Shown piece by piece: positions 1 through 8,356 of a stretch of DNA of 36,706 nucleotides. Source of the DNA: CAZGAH01 sp964523295. Its GTDB lineage: Bacteria; Desulfobacterota; Desulfovibrionia; Desulfovibrionales; Desulfovibrionaceae. The notes under the pieces were generated by a model. It made no database searches, had not been told where the DNA came from, and saw nothing but the letters and a program-made list of their open reading frames with translations. The position numbers and the translations under genes are program-made. The stretch's first letter is position 1. Each line of letters opens with the position of its first letter. The DNA is taken from assembly GCA_964523295.1 (NCBI GenBank), contig CAZGAH010000040.1, positions 1-36,706 of the forward strand. Direction: 5' to 3'.

Positions 1-81
1 CTCGCGGTGTTCAACGCGAAAACCCGATCCATCGACCGCGTCGCGTTGGACTTCCGGCCACCAACGCGTCATCGCGCGTAG
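1..81 (+). CDS. C-terminal end of an unidentified gene (partial)
   Basis: The first reading frame is open from the window edge to a TAG at 79-81 and reads as 26 residues ending in RPPTRHRA. It has GC-rich third positions like the neighbouring genes, so it is probably the tail of a protein whose body lies outside the window. The piece is too short to assign a function, and a chance open frame cannot be excluded. Confidence 0.3.
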   Translation, partial: LAVFNAKTRSIDRVALDFRPPTRHRA

Positions 82-418
82 CGGTCTGCCATTCCGAACC
101 CCACGTCATGCAAGTCTGGAAATCGTCCTTGCTGGAAACCTTCCCTGGCATGGCGCGACCTTACACGCCGCGCGCCGACGTATTCAGTTATTTTTGCCGA
201 CGATTTGATTTTTTTGAAATGGCCTGCTCCGAATCTCAGGGCCCGGAGCCGGATTTGACAGCGCGGGGCGTCAATGGCATGTGTTCGGGGACGATGTTTC
301 GTGTTGCATCCAGCCCGGCGATGGGTGGCGTGTGCCCGGCTGGCGTCGAGTGCCCCGTTCGCGCTGAAGGGACGTTGGTCGCCCTTCCTGGCACGACATC
401 ACACCCGGAGAGTGAAGG
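82..418. other. Intergenic region upstream of livJ
   Basis: About 340 bases without a convincing gene. A weak promoter-like pair on the + strand is TTGACA at 255-260 and CATGTG at 278-283, 17 bases apart; only the -35 box is good. A T-rich stretch lies at 186-216. The sequence just before 419 carries a GGAGAGTGAAGG ribosome binding site for the binding protein gene. Confidence 0.35.
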
Positions 419-1567
419 ATGAAATCGTTTCGCCTCCTGCTGCTCGTCATGAGTTTTATCCTCGCGGCCTTGCCGGTTTCTGCCGACGATGCGATCAAGG
501 CGGCCGTGGTCGCGCCTTTTTCAGGCGGTGGTGCGGCCTACGGCGAGAATATCAAGGCCGGCGTCCTGATGAAGGTCGATGAGATCAACCAGGCTGGCGG
601 AATCAAAGGGCGTCTGATCGAGGCCGTCTTTTTCGACGATCAATGCGACCCCGCCCTTGCCGCTCCCGTGGCGGACGGCATTGCCTCGAATCCCGAGCTG
701 GTCGGGGTTATCGGGCACATCTGCTCCTCGGCGCATCTCGCGGCCATGTCGGTGTACGTGAACAGGGGGCTGGCCGTCATTTCGCCCTCAGCCACCAGCG
801 TCGCCGTCAGCAGCCTGAGCAAGGACAAGACGGGCAAGGCCTGGGCGTTTCGCAACATCTACCGGGACGATTATCAGGGTCTGTATCTGGCCAAGTATGC
901 CAAGGAGGTCCTCAAGCTCAAGCGCGTGGCCGTCTTGTACGACTCTTCGGCATACGGGACCGGGCTCAAGGACGCGTTCGTGACCAAGGCCAAGGCCATC
1001 CGGCTGGGCATCGCCGGCGTCGAGGCGTTTCAGCAGCGTGCGACCGATTTTACGCCGCAATTGAAGTCCCTTCTGGCCAAAAAGCCGGACGCGCTGATGC
1101 TTTGCGGTTATTATGAAGAGGGGGCGCAGATTGCCGTGCAGGCCAGACAGCTCGGCATGAACCTGCCGATCCTCGGTGCGGACGGGCTGGACAATGCCGA
1201 GTATCTTGAGGGCGCCAAGGAGGCAGCGGAAAATACGTACGTGACCACCCCCTATCTGCCCGAGATCGCCGGTCCGCTGGCCAGGGACTTTGCCGACGCA
1301 TTCTACAAGCGCTACAACCGCAATGTCGATTACATGAGCGCCAATGCCTACGATGCGGCAGGGATACTCATCAAGGCCATCGAAGCCGCAGGCTCGGACC
1401 GAAAGGCTATCCGTGACCGGCTGGCCGGAATGAATTCCCTGGAGCATGGTTTTCAGGGCGCAACAGGCCTGACCTTTTTCGACGCGAACGGTGATTCGCA
1501 GAAGCCGGCTTTCGTCAAGATGGTCAAAGGCGGAGTATTCGTACCCGCTCCGCAACAGATACGCTGA
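419..1567 (+). CDS. livJ: Branched-chain amino acid ABC transporter substrate-binding protein (LivJ type)
   Basis: Periplasmic binding protein of the type 1 (Leu/Ile/Val-binding) fold, which captures branched-chain amino acids or related ligands and hands them to an ABC permease. The 382-residue length is normal. The N-terminus is a signal peptide (hydrophobic LLLLVMSFILAALPVSA, cleavage probably after residue 22). The mature start AAVVAPFSGGGAAYGENIKA is the typical family opening, and two cysteines (in DDQCDP and GHICSSAH) sit where LivJ proteins have a disulfide. The start follows a GGAG-containing ribosome binding site. It is followed by two hairpins and then by livG and livF, but no livH/livM permease genes are present. 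Ligand specificity cannot be read from the sequence; amide or aromatic ligands are possible. Confidence 0.9.
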   Translation: MKSFRLLLLVMSFILAALPVSADDAIKAAVVAPFSGGGAAYGENIKAGVLMKVDEINQAGGIKGRLIEAVFFDDQCDPALAAPVADGIASNPELVGVIGHICSSAHLAAMSVYVNRGLAVISPSATSVAVSSLSKDKTGKAWAFRNIYRDDYQGLYLAKYAKEVLKLKRVAVLYDSSAYGTGLKDAFVTKAKAIRLGIAGVEAFQQRATDFTPQLKSLLAKKPDALMLCGYYEEGAQIAVQARQLGMNLPILGADGLDNAEYLEGAKEAAENTYVTTPYLPEIAGPLARDFADAFYKRYNRNVDYMSANAYDAAGILIKAIEAAGSDRKAIRDRLAGMNSLEHGFQGATGLTFFDANGDSQKPAFVKMVKGGVFVPAPQQIR

Positions 1568-1591
1568 CGCGCCGGTCGCACCTCCGGCGCG
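1568..1591 (+). terminator. GC-rich hairpin directly after livJ
   Basis: Perfect 8-bp inverted repeat CGCGCCGG / CCGGCGCG with an 8-base loop, beginning right after the livJ stop codon. There is no T run, so it may be an RNA-stabilising stem or a weak terminator that separates livJ expression from livGF. Confidence 0.4.
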
Positions 1592-1602
1592 TGCATCTTT
1601 GT

Positions 1603-1626
1603 CAGGCTGGAGTCTTCTCCAGCCTG
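1603..1626 (+). terminator. Second hairpin between livJ and livG
   Basis: Perfect 9-bp inverted repeat CAGGCTGGA / TCCAGCCTG around the loop GTCTTC. It follows the first hairpin by 11 bases. Only ATTCATT follows, so it is not a classical Rho-independent terminator. Two stems in tandem after a binding-protein gene are compatible with mRNA stabilisation that keeps livJ expression above the ATPases. Confidence 0.4.
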
Positions 1627-1707
1627 ATTCATTAGGAAACCGGGGCAACCGTCGCATCCGCCTGCCGCCAGGGAGCGCGTTGGAGGGCGACAGCCAGGGA
1701 CAGGGTC

Positions 1708-2493
1708 ATGCAGTCCATTCTTTCCATACACGGTCTTTTCAAGCGCTTCGGCGGGCTCATGGCGCTCTGCGACGTGAGTTGCGAGGTGCCCAGGGACAGC
1801 ATCCTGGGCCTGATCGGTCCCAACGGAGCGGGCAAGACCACCCTGTTCAACTGCATTGCCGGTGTCTGCCGGCCGAGCGACGGAGACATCTTGTATCACG
1901 GCGACAGCACCCCGGTCCGGCTCAACGGACGCAAGCCCGACCGGATGACCCGCCTGGGCATTGCCCGCACCTTCCAGAACATCCGGCTCTTCGCCTCGCT
2001 GACCGTGCTCGACAACGTGCGCATCGGTCGTCACGTCCGAACGCGCGGCGGACTTTTCGGTGCGGTATTCCGGACGCCGGCGCAGCGTCGCGAAGAACGG
2101 GCCATTATCGACGACGCGCTGCACTGGCTGCGCTTTGTCGGCCTGGAGCACAAGGCCGCGGATCCGGCGGGAAGCCTGCCCTACGGCGATCAGCGCCGGC
2201 TGGAAATCGCCCGCGCCCTGGCGGCCGAGCCCGCGTTGCTGCTCCTGGACGAGCCGGCCGCGGGCATGAACCCCGCCGAGACGCAGTCCCTCGATGAGCT
2301 CATCCGCCGGATTCAGGCCATGGGCGTCACCATCGTGCTCATCGAGCATGACATGAAGCTGGTCATGAACCTGTGCCAGCAGCTCCTGGTCCTTGACCAC
2401 GGAGAAAAAATCGCCGAAGGAGCACCTGAAGCCATCCGTGACAATACCGCCGTCATCGAGGCCTATCTGGGCCGGGGGGCGGCTGGTGCTTGA
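1708..2493 (+). CDS. livG: Branched-chain amino acid ABC transporter ATP-binding protein LivG
   Basis: Cytoplasmic ATPase subunit of a Liv-type ABC importer; ATP hydrolysis drives the permease. Visible motifs are Walker A GPNGAGKTTL near residue 36, the family segment GIARTFQNIRLF, an ABC signature in the form LPYGDQRRLEIARAL, Walker B LLLLDEPAAGM and the switch histidine in LIEHDMKLVM. The length of 261 residues is normal for LivG. The ATG follows a purine-rich CAGGGACAGGG. Its 3' end overlaps the probable GTG start of livF by 8 bases, so the two are translationally coupled. The usual livH and livM genes are absent upstream. Confidence 0.93.
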   Translation: MQSILSIHGLFKRFGGLMALCDVSCEVPRDSILGLIGPNGAGKTTLFNCIAGVCRPSDGDILYHGDSTPVRLNGRKPDRMTRLGIARTFQNIRLFASLTVLDNVRIGRHVRTRGGLFGAVFRTPAQRREERAIIDDALHWLRFVGLEHKAADPAGSLPYGDQRRLEIARALAAEPALLLLDEPAAGMNPAETQSLDELIRRIQAMGVTIVLIEHDMKLVMNLCQQLLVLDHGEKIAEGAPEAIRDNTAVIEAYLGRGAAGA

Positions 2494-3193
2494 AATCAAC
2501 GCCCTGCACACGTATTATGGTTCGATCCACGCGCTCAAAGGGGTGAATCTGCGCGTGGGCGCGAAGGAAATCGTCTGCCTGATCGGCGCCAACGGCGCTG
2601 GCAAGACCACGTTGTTGATGAGTATTTCCGGGGTCCAGCGACCGGAGCGCGGCGCTATTGTCTTTGAAGAGCGCGACATTTCCCGGCTGGCAACCCAGCG
2701 GATCGTCAAACTGGGCATCACGCAGGTGCCCGAAGGCAGGATGATCTTTCCCAGGCTGACGGTGCAGGAAAACCTGATGATGGGCGCCTTTACCCGAGCC
2801 AGGACTCCTGAACTCCGCGACGACGAGGACTGGGTGTATCAGCTCTTCCCCATCCTCAAGCAGCGTCGGCGCCAGGCCGGGGGGACGCTCTCCGGAGGGG
2901 AGCAGCAGATGCTGGCCATTGGCCGCGCGATTATGGCCAGGCCCAGGTTGCTGCTTCTGGATGAGCCGTCGCTGGGGCTGGCCCCGATCGTGGTGGAGAA
3001 CATCTTTGCCGTCATAGAACAGATCAACAGGCAGGGCGCCACCATCCTGCTTGTGGAACAGAACGCTCAGATGGCCCTGCAGATTGCGCATCGCGGCTAC
3101 GTGCTGAGCACCGGCAGAATCATCCTGGAAGGAAGCTCCCGGGATCTCATGTCCGATCCCCAGGTACGCGCCGCCTACCTGGGACTGGAATAA
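2486..3193 (+). CDS. livF: Branched-chain amino acid ABC transporter ATP-binding protein LivF
   Basis: Second ATPase subunit of the Liv importer, partner of LivG. Motifs: Walker A GANGAGKTTL, the segment GITQVPEGRMIFPRLTV characteristic of LivF, signature LSGGEQQMLAIGRA, Walker B LLLLDEPSLGLAP, and LLVEQNAQMAL with the switch region. I chose the GTG at 2486 (product VLEINALHTYYGS, about 235 residues, the usual LivF size). The frame is open further upstream, but those residues do not look like LivF and would overlap livG by 100 bases. guaB starts 26 bases after the stop, so the ATPases and guaB may share a transcript. Confidence 0.92.
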   Translation: MLEINALHTYYGSIHALKGVNLRVGAKEIVCLIGANGAGKTTLLMSISGVQRPERGAIVFEERDISRLATQRIVKLGITQVPEGRMIFPRLTVQENLMMGAFTRARTPELRDDEDWVYQLFPILKQRRRQAGGTLSGGEQQMLAIGRAIMARPRLLLLDEPSLGLAPIVVENIFAVIEQINRQGATILLVEQNAQMALQIAHRGYVLSTGRIILEGSSRDLMSDPQVRAAYLGLE

Positions 3194-3219
3194 CGTCATA
3201 TCCGGTTGGAGACCGCTTC

Positions 3220-4683
3220 ATGGACAAAGTTATCGGCAAAGCCTGGACCTTCGACGATGTGCTGCTGCTGCCCGCCTTTTCGGACATTCTTCCGGACGCG
3301 GTCAGCGTGAACACGAACCTGACCAACGCGCTGTCCCTGAACACCCCGCTGATCAGTGCGGCCATGGACACGGTCACGGAATCCTCCATGGCCATTTCCA
3401 TGGCCCGGGGCGGCGGGGTGGGCGTCATCCACAAGAATATGAGCATTGAGCGTCAGCGCGTCGAAGTGGAGCGGGTCAAGAAGTCCGAAAGCGGCATGAT
3501 TGTCAATCCGGTGACCATCCCCCCGGACATTACCGTGGGCAAGGCGCTGCAGGTCATGGCCGAGTACCGTATTTCCGGCCTGCCGGTGGTGAAGAACGAC
3601 CAGCTCGTGGGCATTCTCACCAACCGTGACGTCCGCTTCGTCACCGACCTGAGCACCCAGGTGCACGAGGTCATGACCAGCAAACGGCTGATCACGGTCC
3701 CCGTCGGAACAACGCTGGAGCAGGCCAAGCAGCATCTGCACGAAAACCGGATCGAAAAGCTGCTGGTGGTGGACGAGCACAACAAGCTCAAGGGGCTTAT
3801 CACCATCAAGGACATCGACAAGATCCAGAAATATCCCGACGCCTGCAAGGACGATGTGGGCAGGCTGCGCGTGGGCGCTGCCATCGGCGCGGGCAGCGAC
3901 TGCGAAGCCCGCTCGGACGCGCTGCTCAGGGCTGGCGCGGATTTTCTGGTCATCGACTCGGCCCATGGCCATTCCGCCAATATCCTGCGCGCCATTGAAA
4001 AGGTCAAATCCTGCTTCCCGGACTGCCAGCTCGTGGCCGGAAACGTCGGCACCTACGACGGCGCCAGGGCCATTTTCAAGGCCGGCGCCGACGCGGCCAA
4101 GGTCGGCATCGGCCCGGGGTCCATCTGCACCACGCGCATTGTCGCCGGCGTCGGGGTCCCGCAGGTCACCGCCATCATGGAAGCGACCAGGGCGGCGCGC
4201 GAATTCGACAGATGCATCATCGCCGACGGCGGCATCAAGTTTTCCGGGGACGTGGTCAAGGCGCTGGCCGCCGGCGCGGACTCCATCATGGTCGGCAGCC
4301 TGTTTGCGGGCACGGACGAGAGCCCGGGGGAGACGATCCTCTACCAGGGCCGGCGCTACAAGATCTACCGCGGCATGGGCTCCATCGACGCCATGAAGGA
4401 CGGCAGCTCGGATCGCTACTTCCAGGATCATGAGACGAGTTCCAAGCTGGTCCCCGAGGGCATCGTCGGTCGCGTTCCGTACAAAGGCCCGGTCCAGGAC
4501 AGCATTTACCAGCTCATCGGCGGATTGCGCTCCGGCATGGGCTACACCGGCAGCGCGACCATTGCCGAACTCAAGGTCAAGGCCCGGTTTATCGAGATTA
4601 CGGCCGCCGGGCTGCGCGAAAGCCACGTACACGACGTCATCATCACCAAAGAGGCGCCCAACTACCGGGTGGAGACCTATTGA
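3220..4683 (+). CDS. guaB: Inosine-5'-monophosphate dehydrogenase
   Basis: Oxidises IMP to XMP with NAD+, the committed step to guanine nucleotides, in the cytosol. The 487-residue length is standard for the bacterial enzyme. The N-terminal barrel segment TFDDVLLLPAFSD is the family opening. A pair of CBS domains lies at about residues 93-205. The catalytic loop GIGPGSICTTRIVAGVGVPQ places the nucleophilic cysteine at residue 303. The flap segment GMGSIDAMKDGSSDRYF and the active-site arginine-tyrosine region after it are intact. The ATG is preceded by GGAG. guaA follows after about 50 bases, giving the common guaB-guaA pair that makes GMP from IMP. Confidence 0.97.
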   Translation: MDKVIGKAWTFDDVLLLPAFSDILPDAVSVNTNLTNALSLNTPLISAAMDTVTESSMAISMARGGGVGVIHKNMSIERQRVEVERVKKSESGMIVNPVTIPPDITVGKALQVMAEYRISGLPVVKNDQLVGILTNRDVRFVTDLSTQVHEVMTSKRLITVPVGTTLEQAKQHLHENRIEKLLVVDEHNKLKGLITIKDIDKIQKYPDACKDDVGRLRVGAAIGAGSDCEARSDALLRAGADFLVIDSAHGHSANILRAIEKVKSCFPDCQLVAGNVGTYDGARAIFKAGADAAKVGIGPGSICTTRIVAGVGVPQVTAIMEATRAAREFDRCIIADGGIKFSGDVVKALAAGADSIMVGSLFAGTDESPGETILYQGRRYKIYRGMGSIDAMKDGSSDRYFQDHETSSKLVPEGIVGRVPYKGPVQDSIYQLIGGLRSGMGYTGSATIAELKVKARFIEITAAGLRESHVHDVIITKEAPNYRVETY

Positions 4684-4731
4684 ACCGCCGGGTGGTCATT
4701 TGTTGAACCGCGCCGGACCAGGAGAATGCCT

Positions 4732-6279
4732 ATGGAGGCGATCGAAAAAGTCGTCATCCTCGACTACGGCTCCCAAGTCACGCAGCTGATTGCACGGCGC
4801 GTGCGCGAGGCCGGGGTCTATTCCGAGATACATCCCTGCACCATCGGCGGCGAGGCGCTCAGGGCGCTCGCCCCCAGTGCGATCATTCTCTCCGGCGGGC
4901 CGTCCAGCGTTACCGACGCCGACGCCCCGCCATTCGATCCGGCCATCGTCGCCTTGGGAAAGCCCGTGCTGGGCATTTGCTACGGGATGCAGCTGCTGGC
5001 CCACGCCCTGGGTGGACGCGTGGTCAGCGCCAGTGACCGTGAGTACGGACGGGCAACGCTGGAGCTGGCGGAGCGCAGTCCGCTCTGGGACGGCCTGGAC
5101 ACGGAAGTCGCCCATACGGTCTGGATGTCGCACGGCGACAAGGTGCTGGCCCTGCCGCCCGGCTTCACGACCATCGGCCGCACGCCCAGCGTCGATGTCG
5201 CTGCCATGGCCGACGCGGAGCGCAAGCTCTACGCGGTGCAGTTTCACCCCGAGGTCGCGCATACGGACGACGGGGTGCTCATGCTCCATAATTTCCTGTT
5301 CAGGATCGCGAACGTCAGGCCGTCCTGGACCATGAGCAGTTTCGTCGAGGCCTCCCTGGCGGAAACGGCGCGCCGCGTCGGCGACCGGAAGGTCGTCTGC
5401 GCGCTCTCCGGCGGCATCGATTCCCCGGTCACGGCCGTGCTGCTGCAGAGGGCCATCGGCAAACGGCTGCACTGCATCTTCGTGGACAACGGCCTGATGC
5501 GACTCAACGAAGGCGAAGAGGTCGTCTCCTATCTGCGCGAGCATTTCGACCTCAACCTGCGCTATGTCCAGGCCCAGGAGCTGTTTCTCTCGCGGCTCGA
5601 CGGCGTGTCAGACCCGGAGCGCAAGCGCAAGATCATCGGCCATACCTTCATCGAGGTCTTCGAGCGCGAGGCCAAGGCCATTGACGGCGTCGAATTCCTG
5701 GCCCAGGGTACGCTCTATCCCGACGTGATCGAAAGCGTCTCCTTCAAGGGGCCGTCGGCGGTGATCAAGAGCCATCACAACGTGGGCGGGTTGCCGGAGA
5801 CCATGCAGTTGCAGCTCATCGAACCATTGCGCGAGCTGTTCAAGGACGAGGTGCGCAAGGTGGCCGTAGAGCTCGGGCTTCCGGATTTCATCATCTGGCG
5901 CCACCCTTTCCCGGGTCCGGGGCTGGCCATCCGCGTCGTGGGAGAACTCACGGCCGACCGGTTGCATATCCTGCGCCTGGCGGACAAGATCGTGCAGAAC
6001 GAACTCCTGGCCTCGGACTGGTACCGCAAGGTCTGGCAAGGCTTCGCGGTCCTGCTGCCGCTGAAGACTGTCGGGGTCATGGGCGACAGCCGCACCTACG
6101 AGCATGTCATTGCGCTGCGCGTGGTCGATAGCGTGGACGCCATGACCGCGGACTGGTCACGCCTGCCGTCCGAGTTGCTGGCCCGCATTTCCAACCGCAT
6201 CATCAACGAAGTCAAGGGTGTCAACCGCGTGGTCCTGGACATTTCCTCCAAACCGCCCAGCACCATCGAGTGGGAGTAA
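4732..6279 (+). CDS. guaA: GMP synthase (glutamine-hydrolysing)
   Basis: Converts XMP to GMP using ATP and ammonia from glutamine. The N-terminal class I amidotransferase domain has the nucleophile in GICYGMQLLAHALGG (Cys83) and the catalytic His-Glu in VQFHPEV. The ATP-pyrophosphatase domain has the P-loop CALSGGIDSPVTAVLL. The C-terminal dimerisation domain ends with SSKPPSTIEWE, the conserved GuaA ending. I start at the ATG at 4732, seven bases after the GGAG at 4721-4724; an in-frame ATG at 4726 sits almost on that site and is less likely. The product is 515 residues, within the normal range. Together with guaB it completes IMP to GMP. Confidence 0.97.
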   Translation: MEAIEKVVILDYGSQVTQLIARRVREAGVYSEIHPCTIGGEALRALAPSAIILSGGPSSVTDADAPPFDPAIVALGKPVLGICYGMQLLAHALGGRVVSASDREYGRATLELAERSPLWDGLDTEVAHTVWMSHGDKVLALPPGFTTIGRTPSVDVAAMADAERKLYAVQFHPEVAHTDDGVLMLHNFLFRIANVRPSWTMSSFVEASLAETARRVGDRKVVCALSGGIDSPVTAVLLQRAIGKRLHCIFVDNGLMRLNEGEEVVSYLREHFDLNLRYVQAQELFLSRLDGVSDPERKRKIIGHTFIEVFEREAKAIDGVEFLAQGTLYPDVIESVSFKGPSAVIKSHHNVGGLPETMQLQLIEPLRELFKDEVRKVAVELGLPDFIIWRHPFPGPGLAIRVVGELTADRLHILRLADKIVQNELLASDWYRKVWQGFAVLLPLKTVGVMGDSRTYEHVIALRVVDSVDAMTADWSRLPSELLARISNRIINEVKGVNRVVLDISSKPPSTIEWE

Positions 6280-6321
6280 CCTGAAACCCGGCGTCCAGAC
6301 GCCAAGGCGTGGTGTTCGTCT

Positions 6322-6723
6322 ATGTTCGGAATCGGTACGACGGAACTGCTCGTCATCATGGTGGTGGCTCTCATCGTCCTGGGCCCCAGCAAGCTGCCGC
6401 AGATAGCGCGCAGCCTGGGCAAGGCCTTCGGCGAGTTCAAGCGCATGTCCACGGACTTGCAGCGTACGATCAACCTGGAGGTCGAGCGGCAGGAACACGA
6501 GAAAAATGTCAAGGAGGCCGAAAAGGAACTCTTCGGCAACGAGCAGCCCACGCCACCGGCGGCGGAGTCCGCTGACAAGGCCTACGCCTCGGCTGTGGCC
6601 GCGAATACGACGCCGGCACCCGCGAACGCCGCAGCGTCGGGCGAGACGGCTGCGCCGGGCGGAACGGCTGCGCCGGCCGCCGGGGCAGGCGGCGTGGAGA
6701 AAACGCCCGGGAGCACGGCATGA
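6322..6723 (+). CDS. tatB: Twin-arginine translocase subunit, TatB-like (TatA/B family)
   Basis: Small component of the Tat pathway that exports folded proteins with RR signal peptides across the inner membrane. The N-terminus MFGIGTTELLVIMVVALIVLG is the single membrane helix with the conserved glutamate. PSKLPQIARSLGKAFGEFKR is the hinge and amphipathic helix of the family. A charged coiled segment (about residues 45-75) and a long Ala/Pro-rich tail bring it to 133 residues, longer than a usual TatA and more like TatB. The stop overlaps the tatC start in an ATGA junction, so translation is coupled. TatA versus TatB identity cannot be settled from sequence alone; another tatA may exist elsewhere. 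Confidence 0.88.
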   Translation: MFGIGTTELLVIMVVALIVLGPSKLPQIARSLGKAFGEFKRMSTDLQRTINLEVERQEHEKNVKEAEKELFGNEQPTPPAAESADKAYASAVAANTTPAPANAAASGETAAPGGTAAPAAGAGGVEKTPGSTA

Positions 6724-7616
6724 GCGACGTCGCGCCAGCAAGCACCACCACACCCTCGGCGCCGACGGCAAATACCGACGCGGCGACGCAGCCGGCGAGC
6801 GCTGACGCCGCCCCTCCCAAGGCCGAAATGTCTTTTTTCGAGCATCTGGGCGAATTGCGTATCCGCCTGACGCGCTGCGCCATAGCCGCGATCGCCGGCT
6901 GTCTGGGCTGTTACGCCTTTTCAACGGAACTCTTCGACCTGCTGCTCAAGCCGCTGCTCAAGCTCTTTCCGCCCGGCAGCTCGCTCATCTATACGTCGTT
7001 GCCCGAGGCCTTCGTCACCTATCTCACGGTCTCGTTCGTTGCGGGGCTGCTCGTGGTCAGCCCGTACGTATTCTATCAACTCTGGTGCTTCGTCGCCCCC
7101 GGATTGTACAAGGAGGAGCGGATCTGGATTGTGCCCATCGCCTTCTTCTCGGCCGTGTTTTTCGTCGGCGGCGCGCTGTTCGGCTATTTCGTGGCCTTTC
7201 CCGTGGCCTTTGAATTTTTTCTCAGCTTCGCCACGGACATAATCAAGCCCATGCCCAGCCTGAAGGAATATCTGGGTTTTTCCCTCAAACTGCTCCTGGC
7301 CTTTGGCGTCATTTTCGAGCTGCCGCTGTTCATCTTCTTTCTGGCCAGGCTGGGTCTGGTGACGGCGAAGGGACTGGCCAAACAGCGCAAATACGCAATA
7401 CTGGCCGCGTTCATTGTCGGCGCGATTCTCACCCCGCCCGATGTCATGTCTCAGTCCTTGATGGCCGGCCCGATGATCATCCTTTACGAGCTGGGCATCA
7501 TCCTGGCTCGATTCTTCGGCAAAACGAAGCCGAAGCCGGAAGAGGAGGCCGAGGGGGAGACCGAGCCGGCGACCCCTGCGACGGGAGAAGCTCCGACAGA
7601 GCCGAAATCGTCCTGA
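6720..7616 (+). CDS. tatC: Twin-arginine translocase subunit TatC
   Basis: Integral membrane receptor for twin-arginine signal peptides. After a Pro/Ala-rich cytoplasmic lead of about 35 residues, the conserved FFEHLGELRIRLTRC starts the first of six predicted helices. Other family marks are SLPEAFVTYLTVSF, the YQLWCFVAPGLYKEER loop, and GVIFELPLFIFFLARLGLV. The C-terminus is acidic and Glu/Pro/Thr-rich. The 298-residue length is slightly long because of both tails. The ATG overlaps the TatB-like stop. Sulfate reducers export periplasmic hydrogenases and formate dehydrogenases by Tat, which fits this host, but substrates are not shown here. Confidence 0.95.
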   Translation: MSDVAPASTTTPSAPTANTDAATQPASADAAPPKAEMSFFEHLGELRIRLTRCAIAAIAGCLGCYAFSTELFDLLLKPLLKLFPPGSSLIYTSLPEAFVTYLTVSFVAGLLVVSPYVFYQLWCFVAPGLYKEERIWIVPIAFFSAVFFVGGALFGYFVAFPVAFEFFLSFATDIIKPMPSLKEYLGFSLKLLLAFGVIFELPLFIFFLARLGLVTAKGLAKQRKYAILAAFIVGAILTPPDVMSQSLMAGPMIILYELGIILARFFGKTKPKPEEEAEGETEPATPATGEAPTEPKSS

Positions 7617-7714
7617 GTCGAGGCTCTGCGACGCACGGGCATGTCCACGGGGCGCACGAGGCGGAGAAAATGCGCTGGACGCTGTTTCAAACGGTCCGAA
7701 GGGCAAAAAGCTCT

Positions 7715-7743
7715 TTGACCGGACCTTGAAAAGAGTGCATAGT
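7715..7743 (+). promoter_or_regulatory. Possible promoter directly upstream of hisB
   Basis: TTGACC at 7715-7720 and CATAGT at 7738-7743 are separated by exactly 17 bases. If used, transcription would start at about the A of the hisB ATG at 7750, giving a leaderless message. No good ribosome binding site precedes that ATG, which agrees with this. The boxes are imperfect. Confidence 0.35.
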
Positions 7744-7749
7744 AAAGCG

Positions 7750-8356
7750 ATGAAGAAACGCGCCACCGAGTATTGCCGGGAAACCCGGGAGACGCAGATC
7801 AGGCTTGCGCTCGCGCTGGACGGCAGCGGGCAGATCGACGTGTCCACGGGGATCGGGTTTGCCGACCACATGCTCACGCTGCTGGCCTTCTGGGCCGGCT
7901 TTGATCTCTCGTTGCGCTGCGTGNNNNNNNNNNGTGGGGGATGTAGAGGTCGACGCGCATCACAGTCTCGAGGATATCGGCCTGAGCCTGGGCCATGCCG
8001 TGGCGGAGTGCCTGGGCGATCGCACCGGCATCCGGCGAACCGCCTTTGCCCGAGTACCCATGGACGAGGCACTGTGCGACGTGGCAGTCGATCTCTCCGG
8101 TCGCCCTTATCTGGTCTATGAAGACGACATTGTACCTGCCATCATCGCGGGCGAGGAAAAGGACGTGTGGCGTGAATTTTTCAAGTCCATCGCCTTTGCC
8201 GCACGGATGAACCTGCATATCCGCTATCTGTACGGCCGCAACGGCCACCACCTGCTGGAATCCGCCTTCAAAGGGGCGGGTCTGGCGTTGCGCGAGTCAG
8301 TCGGCCCCGGCCCTGTCCGGGGTGCATTCAGCACAAAAGGGAGCCTGAACGTATGA
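7750..8356 (+). CDS. hisB: Imidazoleglycerol-phosphate dehydratase, interrupted by an assembly gap
   Basis: Dehydrates imidazole glycerol phosphate to imidazole acetol phosphate in histidine synthesis (the dehydratase only, without the phosphatase fusion of enterobacteria). Before the gap the protein reads MKKRATEYCRETRETQIR and then GIGFADHMLTLLAFW, with a metal-binding histidine. After the gap it reads VGDVEVDAHHSLEDIGL with the second metal histidines, then the IRYLYGRNGHHLLESAFKG signature. Ten N stand at 7924-7933 and the frame changes across them. Both flanks end or begin with GTG; merging these gives RCVGDVEVDAHH, exactly the expected family sequence. The gene is therefore probably intact in the organism, about 198 residues. 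Its stop overlaps the following lipoprotein start (ATGA). Confidence 0.93.
7924..7933. other. Assembly gap (10 N) inside hisB
   Basis: Run of ten N between two GTG triplets. Removing one GTG and the N run (13 bases) restores the hisB frame with the expected protein sequence, so the gap probably hides an unmerged contig overlap rather than missing bases. Confidence 0.85.

Noticed and set aside
108..422. Open frame before livJ
   Set aside because: No ribosome binding site, mixed codon use, and it overlaps the livJ leader.
3196..4632. Long open frame on the - strand opposite guaB
   Set aside because: Shadow of guaB codon bias; the composition is Asp/Gly/Ala/Val/His-rich without recognisable domains.
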